From: Brachionus manjavacas
Lineage: Eukaryota > Rotifera > Eurotatoria > Ploima > Brachionidae
Assembly: GCA_019054805.1 (NCBI GenBank)
Contig: JAHQIY010000012.1
Span: 1,736,001 to 1,800,000 of the forward strand
DNA length: 64,000 nt
Direction of reading: 5' to 3'
Position 1 is the first letter of the stretch. The number at the start of each line of letters is the position of its first letter. A model generated the notes under the pieces. That model saw only the letters and a list, made by a program, of their open reading frames with translations, searched no databases and was not told where the DNA came from. The translations under genes were made by a program, and so were the position numbers. Shown piece after piece: positions 1-9,584 of the stretch.

Positions 1-471
1 TTTGAAACATCGCACTTTTTCAATTTTTTTCAACATGGATACATTCTGTAATTCAAACACTAAAAATTAAACCATTTCTTCTTAACTTTCATTTTTGTTA
101 GCTTATTTACTTTATTTGAATATTTATTTTATTTTTTTCTGAAGGACCTTTAGCTCAGTACAGAAAACAAATAAAAAAAATTATGAAACATTCATATCGT
201 TAAATCTTTTTTGATAATTATTTTATGAGTATTTTTTGTTTTAAAAAAATTAAACGAAATTAATCAGAACGGCTGGGTTACTATACAAGTAAATAGAAAA
301 TACCTTCCATAACATCTTAAATTGGATCGTAGTTTAAAAAAGTCTTTTGATAAAAATGCAAAAATTTTATTTTGGAACTATTTTGATTAATTAATAAAAA
401 AATTTATAAAATTTAGATCTTAAATTTGAACAATCAGAATTCAAATTAAAATGATATTTTTAAATCTTAAC
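1..471. other. Intergenic, AT-rich; one LINE 3' tail
   Basis: No coding sequence is visible. The only recognisable item is a copy of the recurrent LINE 3' end at 139-180 (listed separately). The remainder is A/T homopolymer-rich spacer downstream of the galactosyltransferase gene. Confidence 0.6.
139..180 (+). repeat. LINE 3' end, family A (stem-loop plus A-rich tail)
   Basis: This matches the recurrent 3' terminus seen at many places in the window: a CTGAAGGA start, a short GAGC-loop-GCTC hairpin (one base changed here, GACC), then GTACAGAAAACAAATAAA. No ORF precedes it, so it is a heavily 5'-truncated retrotransposon copy on the plus strand. Confidence 0.6.
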
Positions 472-1663
472 TTAGATTAACCCGACTGTTTCATTTTTAT
501 ATTTGACATAAAATCTTGTAAAAAGACTATTCTTCTCAATTTTAATTATTTTATATCGCAAAGAGTTTAGGCCATCAGATCGGATTCGGGAAGATGAGCT
601 CATATAAAGAAGAAATCTGTTCGGATTTTTTGGCTGGAGCTCGTGACAATTGGCAAAATAGCGGCCTATTCTAGGATTTAATCTGGCTAATTTTGGATAA
701 TTGGACAAAACTCTATATCGTGCATCATCATCTTAAAATCATAAGAGATTTAAATTTAATTTAAAAAAATCAACCCTTTCTAAATCTCACCTTCAATGCC
801 CCATCCATAATACAAATTAGAGAAGCCATTTATTTTCTCAAATTGTTCTTTGGTAAATGCGTTTACACCACCAAAGTACTTTTCTTTAAAATAGCCTTCT
901 GTCCTAATAAAAAAATATTTGGAAAAAAAAATATTTTTTTTTCTTTTAAATTACGAATAGGCATAGGTGTTTATGGAAACTGCCATTTGTTTCGGAAATT
1001 CCGGATGGCATTCATAAATATTTTTGCTATTTTCTGGAAGCATATCTACATCCTTTAGGCAAGTTTTAGACATAAAACCTCTGATATCTAGTAATTAAAG
1101 ATCTATTTTACATGAAAAATAAAGCAGTCCCATTTTTTGTCCTCTTTAATGGCCTCTAAGAAGCCTACGTTCAAAAGCAAAGCTCTGTTAAAAGTCAAAT
1201 AGCCGAGTGGTTCGAGCAGATAAATTCCATATTCGATATTCTGTTTTGACAGAAATTTGTGCATGTAGAGTAAAAATATGTGGAGATTTTTGACTCGATC
1301 TCGGTAAGGAACAATGATGGCTACTTTTGTGTTGCGGAATGTTTTGGGGTCAGTCAACCGTTTACCTCCATTTTGAAGAGGCAGATAGCCAAGTTCTTTT
1401 TCAATTTGTCTCAAAGTTGCATTTTTCAGGTTCAAACTTTTGTCAGCTTTTGAAAAATTAAATTTTTTTAAATTATTTATTGTTTATTTACCTATTTTGA
1501 ATGGAAGCTGTCTACAGAGTTCGTAATTGGGCGCTACATTGACAAAGTCGAAAGTATTGAAAATTTTTTCGTGGTGCAGGACCAGAAATACTAAGAAAAT
1601 GTTTGCCGCAATTGTTAAATAAATTTTTTTCTTAAATCTTATTCGGTGTATTCTTAGTCTCAT
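472..1663 (-). CDS. Beta-1,4-galactosyltransferase family (GT7) type II Golgi enzyme
   Basis: Five exons on the minus strand: 1663-1492, 1446-1112, 1052-955, 903-791 and 731-472. All junctions are GT-AG with matching phase; the sum is 978 nt, giving 325 residues. The start is the ATG at 1663, which precedes a basic stretch and one hydrophobic anchor (about residues 12-28), the usual type II layout. Motifs in order are [11 protein letters not shown], the [11 protein letters not shown] donor-binding motif, DVD at residues 170-172 (Mn/UDP binding), a YFGGV segment, GWGIEDDD (acceptor and catalytic region) and the SDGLNSL C-terminal motif. Introns are 45-59 bp. Members of this family transfer galactose from UDP-Gal to GlcNAc, GalNAc (in invertebrates) or xylose; the acceptor cannot be told from the sequence. 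All core motifs are intact, so an active enzyme is expected. The open reading frames break at the introns, so no single one shows the whole gene. Confidence 0.93.
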
Positions 1664-4503
1664 TTTTTGTTTAAAGATTTTATTCAAAAGTACCAAGATA
1701 TTTAAACACAAAAATGGATAAAACTATCATGAAAATTTAGACTTGGTTTATTAGTTGCCAAATTGGTTGAATTTGATTCAACCAGGCATCACAATTCATA
1801 AATTATAAAATTTCAGCGAGAACTATAAAATTTTATAATTTTATTGGAAAAATAAAACTTAAATGATTCATGAAATTTTTTGTAATTTTTTAAGTCATAT
1901 TAGATAAAAGATAAATTTTAAATGAAATTTTGTGCTTGAAATGCTTTATAGGTAATCATATTTAAATATAAACATGTTTAGCAAGAAATTAAACGAGAAA
2001 GAAAACAATTAAACCAACTGATTATGGAACCTAAATTTTTGAAAATTTTTGAAAATTTTTCACAACTGGAAGTTTGACACTAAATTGAATATTGCCATTG
2101 CCGCAGCCATATTTTCTTTTAACAAAAAATGTGACGAATCCATTCTTTTGGGATCTAATGAACTCTAGGGCTTTATTTTCGATGATGCATAAATTTATGC
2201 ATCATACTTTGAATTTATACTTTGATTTACTTAAATTTTGAAAGTAAATCGCACCTGTCATCTAATTCTTCTATACAAGTTTAATACTGATTTTCCTCGC
2301 TCGTGCGTAACCATGAGTTTAGATTCTTAATTTAATGCGCCAATTTTTAGTGATTTGAAACAAAAATCTTAAAATTATATTTTTTATGCAAGGAAGAAGA
2401 TGGTTCCCTTTTTTTTAAGAATCAAATTTTAAAGATATGAAATTTTCAACATGCTACACAAGACTAATGCGGTAATATGTTAATTAAAAATAGAAATATC
2501 TTATAAATTTAAAGACCTTTTCGATCCTGAATCATTTCATGGTTTATTAAGTAAAAAGATTTTTTTACAAAAAAATATATTATGATAGCCATTCAAAAAA
2601 AATCTCTATTCTAACTAAAGATCCAAAACATTTACCCTATTCTTAAATGTTTTAGATCTTTAGAAAATGTATCTTTAAATAAAAATAGCTATTTTGTTAC
2701 TAGTATAAAAAAATATAATTTGAAGATTTTTGTTTTAAAACAATGAAAACTAAATATTCTATGTTGTTAATAAGTTTTAATGTAGTAATGTTGCAGAATC
2801 AGGTCCCATTTATTTTTAACAAAATTGATATTAATTAAAAAAATTAAAATTTAGATTTTAAATATAATTAAATTTTCTTGAAGATTTCTTGATATTTTTT
2901 AAATGAGAATTTTGATTTCTTTCAAGTGAAAAATAATTAAATATTAGAGTAAAAAATCCATTTTTTCTATTTTATTTATTTTTTGCCATTTTTCACAAAA
3001 ATTTATTATTTTTCTTCCATTAATTTATTTTTTTTTTGACTAAATTTTACTATAATTACAGGAAATATACGAAAATTATCAATCCGCACATAAATCAATC
3101 CGCAATATTTAATTATTACGCATTATTTTATTCTTATTTAAACTATATACAAAAACCTCTATGAGTTTTTACCTTTTATAATTTTACTTTCATGAACTTA
3201 TGTGATTTTTCAGGATTTTTTTTTTCAAATTATTAAATAATTTATTTCTAGTTATTTTTTTTTTAAATTTATTTTAAAATTTAAATTTTATTCACTTTCT
3301 AGGAAGTTTATTCTGAGACTTTTTTAAATGTTGTTTATTAATGTTCACTTTTTTGATGTATGCCCAATTTTCGCACAGGAAGAGTAATGTTGCTTTAATA
3401 AAACTTAAAATTCCTATAAAATTTTCACCATCATACTTTTTTTTTCAAACAAAAACTAAAATTTTTCAATTAGGAGCAGGGGCTTAGGTCTGAGGTCTTA
3501 TGGGAAGCCCTTGTTTGATGTATCGGATAAGCAGAAGGCTAGGGTATTTTTAATAAATTAGTCTTAATTTTTAAATAAGGGGTTTGTCTTTTTATATATA
3601 AACTCTTTTTGAAAGTAAAAAAGTTAACTTTGAAGAATTCTTTTGAAGATTATAACTTTTTTAGGTCGAAATTAAAGGGAATACACAAAACACATTAAAA
3701 ACTATATATATGAAGAACAAATAATGGTAATCAAAGAGATTGAGAAAGAAAAAAAGATTTAAAAAAAAATTAAATTAGTGACTCGATTAAAACATGATAG
3801 TATCCTTGATTAAGGCATCATGAAAATAAACAGAATGAAAAATGAAATTAGAAAAAACAAAAATAATTTCTAAAAAATAATAAATTTAAATAATTGAATA
3901 ATTTATTTTAAAAAAAATAATTCAGAAAAAATTTTGAACTTCATGTGTCCGTTTGTGCTAAATAAAATTGATAAAGAACTTAAAATATTTAATTTCAAAA
4001 TTTAAATTGCATTGCCAGAATTGGCCTTTATTGAAAAAATAAATTTATAAATTAAAGGGGATATTTAACCGTGGAAAAAAAAGTTAATTCAACAAAAAAG
4101 ACAAAGACATAAATTGAATTAAAAAAATGTATTTTCTATTAGTAATTGCTTTTTTTTATTTAATTCTTTCTTAAACTGTACTAAAACATGGAGCATGGAG
4201 AAATTTATTTTATTCATTATTTTTATTTATTGTATTACCTTTTTTTTGCATTTTTGATTTTTTTTAATCTGAACGCACCATTAGCTTGAAATGTATAAAC
4301 AAATAAATAAAAAAACAAAATAGTCTAAAATGTGATTTCAAAATTCTAAAATAAATTATTTTATTTTTCTCCTTTTTATCAATTTTCAATAATAATTATG
4401 AATTCAAGTTTTAAATTTAAATTTCTTAAAAAATCTGGATAATTTCAAGCTATATTGCTGAAAAAAATCATAAATTAAAATCTATTAATCATCAATTTAA
4501 ACT
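1664..4503. other. Gene-poor spacer
   Basis: No supported gene. It holds a perfect 24-bp palindrome (2182-2205), a divergent LINE 3' tail (about 4268-4315, plus strand, ending CAAATAAATAAA) and, at 3475-3560, a short less AT-rich patch. On the plus strand that patch reads as an open segment after a TTCAATTAG acceptor-like site and ends at a stop near 3558 (last residues about KARVFLIN). It could be an orphan terminal exon, but no family is recognised. The rest is A/T-rich with no recognisable feature. Confidence 0.5.
2182..2205. repeat. Perfect 24-bp palindrome
   Basis: ATGATGCATAAA is followed directly by its reverse complement. In AT-rich DNA such palindromes can arise by chance or act as protein-binding or cruciform sites. 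No function is evident. Confidence 0.7.
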
Positions 4504-5550
4504 AGAGGAGATGCTGAATCTGACAGCTGTCCCGAAGAACTAGTTTGGGAAAATACTAAAGCCAGAAATCACGTTGATCAAGTAGAGATGCTTAATAGTT
4601 GCTTTGCATCTATTGTGTCTTCTTCTTTGTCCGATTAAAATGACCCAGCTAAATTTATATTTGACAATTTTGAGGAATTAAAATCGATTAATTCCATTCT
4701 TACACCAGGTATTTCATTTCATGAGTTTTCAATTGATTTAATCAAAAAATCACTAGATAAATTACCCTCTTCTCGCTCACCAGGTTTTGTTGGTATTCAT
4801 TCAAAAATCTTAAAAAGTTTTCCTGACTATTTTGTCTCCGTACTTCATGAACTTCTTAATGATTGCTTAAACCTGAAAAGTATACCAGAAGACTGGAAGT
4901 TGGCAAATATTAATCCATCATCTAAAAATATAGGAGACAGATCATACATAAATAATTACAGGGCTGCATCAGTTTTGTCTCCATAAGCAAAAAAGTTTGA
5001 AAGACTATTAGCAAGTCAGATTTCCAAATATTTTAAATCAAACAAACAATATTTTTTTTGATGGTCAACATGGATTAAGACTTGGTCATTCTTGCCAAAA
5101 GACTCTTCATGAATATTTAATGGAAATAAATCAAGCTAAAGAAAAAATCATTGTTTACCGATTTTAGAAAAGCTTTTGATGCGTTTGATTCCAATCTTTT
5201 GCTTTTAAAATTGTTACACTATAGATTTGATAATAATTCCTTAGGTCTTCTATTTAATTATATTACTAATAGATCACTAAAAGTTCGTCTAGGGAAGAAA
5301 AATCTAAACCTACTTCACTTAAGTTAGGTGTCCCGCAAGATTCAGTATTAGGTTCACTTCTTTTTCTCATTTTTATAAATTATTTTCCTTATCTTTTAGG
5401 TAAATTTAACATAAAAATGTTCGCTGATGATACGAAAATTATTCGTTCAGATAAAAATTTGGAAAGTGCTTTAATAAATTTTTCAACAACCATTAAAAGT
5501 CTTAATAATTGGGCAACTTGAAGTTCATGATCATGATCAAATGATCAAAA
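4504..5550 (+). pseudogene. Decayed non-LTR retrotransposon reverse transcriptase
   Basis: Plus-strand translation, with stops and frameshifts, gives an ordered series of non-LTR RT blocks. These are a linker region, a block around LPSSRSPG, the IPEDWKLANI block, NNYRAASVLSP (followed by a TAA), a degenerate FDGQHG-like block with a frameshift, TDFRKAFDA-like residues near 5160, GVPQ-like residues near 5330 and the catalytic KMFADDTKI near 5415. Endonuclease and ORF1 are missing. At least three in-frame stops and several frameshifts show it is dead. It resembles the fragment at 46900-47560. Confidence 0.8.
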
Positions 5551-6081
5551 CTTAATAGATTAGAATCTTTTAAATATTTTTTTAATTCAACACAAAATAT
5601 TTATTATCTAAATTAAATATAAAATATATTTTTTTTTTCCAATTGATCTTTAATTGATTTTTATTAAAATATTAATTTGAAAATTTTAAAGACAAATTTA
5701 AAATCCACATTAAAGCATCCAAATAATGGCTTTAAATGATATTTTAATATTAATTGAAATATATTACAGCGAAACAAAGTTAAATTTTGTAATGCAAAAT
5801 TTAAAAAAATATTGATTTAGATTTTATTTTATTTCAAAAAAAAATTCATATAATTTTCTTCCTAATTAAAGATTAAACAAATCATGTTTAATAAAGTTTA
5901 CAAATTTAATAATTAAAGAATTGATATAAAATACTTTTTTATTAATCCAAAAACTTAAAATTTTGATTTGAAACTTTAAGAAAAATAAATTTAAAGAAAA
6001 TGACTCAAGGAATTTGAAATACAATTTAAGGAAAATTGGCAATCTGATTGAACCGATGTCAAAAACAGCTAATGATGAAAA
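5551..6081. other. AT-rich spacer
   Basis: No coding signal or RNA gene is visible; A/T homopolymer-rich sequence between two LINE remnants. Confidence 0.5.
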
Positions 6082-6360
6082 ATTTATTTATTTATTTATT
6101 TGTTTTCTGTACCGAGCTAGGGCTCCTTCAGAATAAATTAAAAAATCAAAATAAAAAATTAAATTAAAGTTAATAAAATGAGATAAAAAAAGAAAACAAA
6201 ATAAAGTTAATAAGCTAAAAAAATGAAAGTTTAGAAGACATAGATTGTTACATGTGGCACATGCTTACATAGTTCAGGTTTCAGGAAAAAAAGAGGAAAA
6301 AGTAAGGTAGCAATTACACAATGGAGTTAAGTATTCAAAAAACCTTCGTATATATTTTTT
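6082..6360 (-). mobile_element. 5'-truncated LINE 3' end, family A
   Basis: Read on the minus strand, this holds the degenerate end of ORF2 (the EYPTPLCN region, seen as the complement near 6305-6345), the 3' UTR and the terminal stem-loop GAGC-CCTA-GCTC, followed by GGTACAGAAAACAAATAAATAA. It matches the 3' end of the larger copy at 15586. Confidence 0.7.
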
Positions 6361-7677
6361 TACTAGGAGAAATCAAGCTAGAAGATAGGAAAAACAGTCA
6401 AAATGGTATTTGTGAATCGATAAAATACTGTTTGGAGAACCTTAAAGAAAGAACCACTGAATTAAAATTACTGGTTAGAACTCACTTTTGATGATAGAAT
6501 GCCCTGTAGTAATAAAAATAAAACATATTTTACCCTGGACCCAGTCAGTTTGGATCGTTATCCTCTTGGAGCGGACTTGAGAAATGTTTATAACATTTAG
6601 AGGTGGTGGAATGGGGACAGCGGACCTCTCTCCTTTATCGACGACTTTATGAAATTGGATGTGTCGAAAAGAAGGAAAAAAAAAGAAGAAAAAAACAAAC
6701 AAACAGTCATTTTTTTATCGTCACCAAATCGGGCGTAATTTTTGAAACAAATAAATAAATAAATTTTTTTATTCAAGATTAATGAATAGCTTTGTGATTA
6801 AGAGATTAATGTTGAAGTTTGCAACTTTCAAGCTTTCTTTATTTAATAATATCAATTTAATTTTTTTTACATAATTTTTAAAAAAAAAATTACCTTTAAT
6901 TTTTTGGGGGGGTGACAAGTTTAATTTTTTTAAGATGACAAAAATAACTAAAAGTGGTAACTAATTTAATTTTTTTAGCTGACTTTAAAAAACTATAAAG
7001 TATTTTTGTCACTCAAATCATTATTTTACCAGTCAATTAATTTATTTGTCATCAAATGTAGTCTTTTTGTTAGGAGATTTAGTCGTGTTTGTCAGTCCAT
7101 TAATTGATTGCCAAACAAATCCAGAAAATCAAATTTAAAAATAGAAATGTTTTGCTTTATTAATTTTTTTTATTTCTATTTTGTATTAATTATTTTATAT
7201 AATAAAATTAATGAAGTGTTAATCGGTCTTTCATGGCATGAGCACTAGCCTGTTGATTACTCTTGAAAATGAAACAAAAAAAAAGACAATTAATATTGTA
7301 AAAATGAAGTTTATTAACTTAGAATACTGATCCCTTAAACACGGATCCGAACGGCCGGATTAGGTACCTAAAACACCGATCCGGATTTAAAAATGTTAAG
7401 TTTCAAAATAAATATTTATTTAATTTACACAATTTTTGGAACGAAAAAATTAAACGAAAGATTAAAAAAAAAAAAAAATTTTAAATTGGAGTACGTTTTG
7501 AGATTTAAATTTCCAAAACATTCTTCTTCAAAAAAATTTTTGACCAATTTCAGTTGACTCCATTTTTTTGTTTTTTTTTTTTTTAATTTTTCAAACAAAT
7601 ATTTGAGTAAGTAAAGCTCAATTTTTTCAAAAAAAATTTATAATTTTGATATTTTTTAAAATTTAAATATTAAAAAT
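6361..7677. other. Spacer with short repeats
   Basis: No gene is supported; a 75-codon open frame at 6475-6702 has no recognisable features. About 7201-7260 (AATGAAGTGTTAATCGG and TTTCATGGCATGAGCA) recurs at 47645-47690, so it is a repeat, probably a LINE 3' UTR piece. At 7335-7390 a pair of GGATCCG-like sequences forms one arm of an inverted repeat with 9315-9341. Confidence 0.5.
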
Positions 7678-7748
7678 TGTTGGCGGAGCTGTAAGCTTAG
7701 GCTAACTCTACTCCATGGTCATATTGGACCTTTCATACTAGTTATAAA
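7678..7748. repeat. Truncated LTR copy
   Basis: Near-identical to 8898-8968 in the same orientation (two differences seen: GCTAACT for GCTGACT and CTAGTT for CTGGTT), then the similarity stops abruptly. Confidence 0.8.
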
Positions 7749-7795
7749 TGCGCCATATGCTCCTCAAATGACTTTGAAAATATAATGACGTCATC

Positions 7796-8835
7796 TTAGT
7801 ATACAAGGCAGCACGTCCACTTTAATCCAGCAAAAGCAGCGTCCATATAACGTTGGAACGTAGCGGGTGCATTCGATAAGCCAAAAGGCATAGCTTTAAA
7901 CTCAAACAGACCGTAATGGCTTATAAATGCAGTCTTTTCTATGTCTTCTTGTGCCATAGGAATTTGCCAGTAGCCGGAAGTTAAGTCCAGTGCGGAAAAG
8001 AACGAGGCTTGTCCTAGGGAATTAAGGCTGTCGTCAATTCTTGGTAGAGGGTATACATCCCTTTTTGTGATAGCATTAACTTTCCCATAATCAACGCAAA
8101 AGCGTACAGAGCCGTCTTTCTTTCCCACAAGAACCACTGGCGAAGCCCAAGGGCTCTGACTTGGCTGAATAACCCCTTTTTCTAGCATATACTCTATTTG
8201 TTCTTCAATAACTTTCTTTTCCTTTATTCCTGCCTTATACGGCGGGCTATTCACTGGTAAGTTATCTCCAGTGGGAATATGGTGTGATACGTTTACAGCT
8301 TTACCTGGCTCGGCTAATGTTTTACTAAACAAATCCCTATTGGCACATAGTAAATCTTTAAGAACAATCAGTTGTTCTTGATCAAGCTCACAGTCGGTGA
8401 GATCAACTCCTTCCGGTAATTCAGCACTTTCTTTGTCTGCATTTACCTCGGGTGTTTTCCACTCCTCTAAGGTAATCAAATGGTAATCTTTATCCTTAAC
8501 TTGCTTTAACTGGCCCACGATTGTTCCTTTTGGTAAGGCTACAGAATGATTGGTTAGATTACTTAAATTGATAGTGACACTTTCACTTCATTCGACTATC
8601 CCTTTTCCTCGACAAACACCGAATTTTTCTACCAGTGCCGGGTGATTCCCGACCAGGGCCTTATTTCGAAACTTTCGTGATGGATTAGTGTCCATTAATG
8701 AAAATGAAAGGGCAACATTGAGGTCGCTGGATATGGCAGACTCGGTTAGTCGGATAGGACTAACTGGATAAGTCCTATGCTGTAGTGTTATGGCGGTGGT
8801 CCTGATCGCTGCTACAGTGACAGTAGGACATCCGA
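7796..8835 (-). pseudogene. Gypsy-type pol fragment (protease end and N-terminal reverse transcriptase)
   Basis: The minus-strand frame 8518-7796 shows Ty3/gypsy RT landmarks: WASPVVLVGKKDGS, RFCVDYGKVNAIT, YPLPRIDD, LDLTSGYWQI, AFISHYGLFEF and MPFGLSNAPATFQRYMD. It ends just before the YxDD catalytic box, so polymerase activity is impossible. Upstream (8519-8835) the same frame continues with a protease-to-RT linker, broken by a TGA near 8590. RNase H and integrase are missing. The fragment is an old broken mobile-element copy; its orientation relative to the LTRs is discussed in the findings. Confidence 0.85.
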
Positions 8836-8897
8836 ACTAGTACTGTACAGACTAGGGCGTAAAAGCAATGAGGACATTGCTTCTTGACCGGAGGGAG

Positions 8898-9266
8898 TGT
8901 TGGCGGAGCTGTAAGCTTAGGCTGACTCTACTCCATGGTCATATTGGACCTTTCATACTGGTTATAATTTGTAACTAGTCTTGTTGCTAGAATTAGATTT
9001 AAACTAAACTCGTAGTTACCAGGCTGTATCTGACTAATAATAATTGATTGGAACTTGGAGACAATTTAGAAAATAGAATGATATTCAAAGGATATATAAG
9101 AGAGAATATTTTGTGTATCAAGTGTATATAATTTTCTTGGCTCAAGTTTTGGAGTTTAATAAAACTAGTTTCTAAAAACTAGTCTATTCTTTCCAATGCC
9201 AAAGTCTAAGTCCAGTCCTAAGTAACCATGGAGTAGAGTCAGCCTAAGCTTACAGCTCCGCCAACA
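8898..9266. repeat. LTR with 42-bp perfect terminal inverted repeats
   Basis: The first 42 bp of this LTR are the exact reverse complement of its last 42 bp (TGTTGGCGGAGCTG start, CAGCTCCGCCAACA end). LTRs normally share only a few inverted bases at TG...CA. The centre contains a TATATAAG-like sequence near 9101 that could serve as a promoter. Confidence 0.85.
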
Positions 9267-9584
9267 AAATATTCAAATTGGGTTGATTTTAAATTTTCTT
9301 TTTCGATTTTTTTCAATCCGGATCCGTGTTCTAGGTATAACCAAATCTAAAACAAAAATTTATATACTAAATACAAATACAATACTGATAACAGATCCCT
9401 ATGAAATACCTAGTTTTTATTTAAGCTAGCAATGAGGAAATTTATGGCCAAAACAAAATTATTTAAAAAAGAAGAAAAAATTTTTTTTTTAGTATCGATT
9501 TGACATTGAGTAATAACTTTATTTAAAAAATAAAAATTAGCTAAAAAAACAAAAAAAAATTTAAAATAATCTTTTTTAATTTTT
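9267..9584. other. 3' flank of hsp70
   Basis: AT-rich sequence after the Hsp70 stop codon. It includes the right inverted-repeat arm at 9315-9341 and the likely Hsp70 3' UTR. No other gene is visible. Confidence 0.5.

Larger units (their letters stand above)
7678..9266. mobile_element. Short, rearranged Ty3/gypsy-like LTR element
   Basis: A 1.59-kb unit beginning TGTTGGCGGAGC and ending GCTCCGCCAACA, flanked on both sides by AAAT (7674-7677 and 9267-9270), a plausible 4-bp target-site duplication. The right end is a 369-bp LTR (8898-9266); the left end is only the first 71 bp of the same sequence. The interior holds a minus-strand pol fragment and little else; RT C-terminus, RNase H and integrase are absent. 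A purine run (CGGAGGGAG) abuts the TG of the right LTR on the plus strand and looks like a polypurine tract, which implies plus polarity and conflicts with the minus-strand pol. Confidence 0.75.
7363..9341. repeat. Imperfect inverted repeat arms flanking the LTR element
   Basis: The left arm at 7363-7388 (GGTACCTAAAACACCGATCC and on) is nearly the reverse complement of 9315-9341. A second related copy (ACACGGATCCG) lies at 7340-7350. The LTR element at 7678-9266 sits between the arms, so it may have inserted into an older inverted-repeat element. Confidence 0.4.

Noticed and set aside
6475-6702. 75-codon minus frame near a LINE tail
   Set aside because: No motif, low-complexity Phe run at the start, no neighbouring exon.
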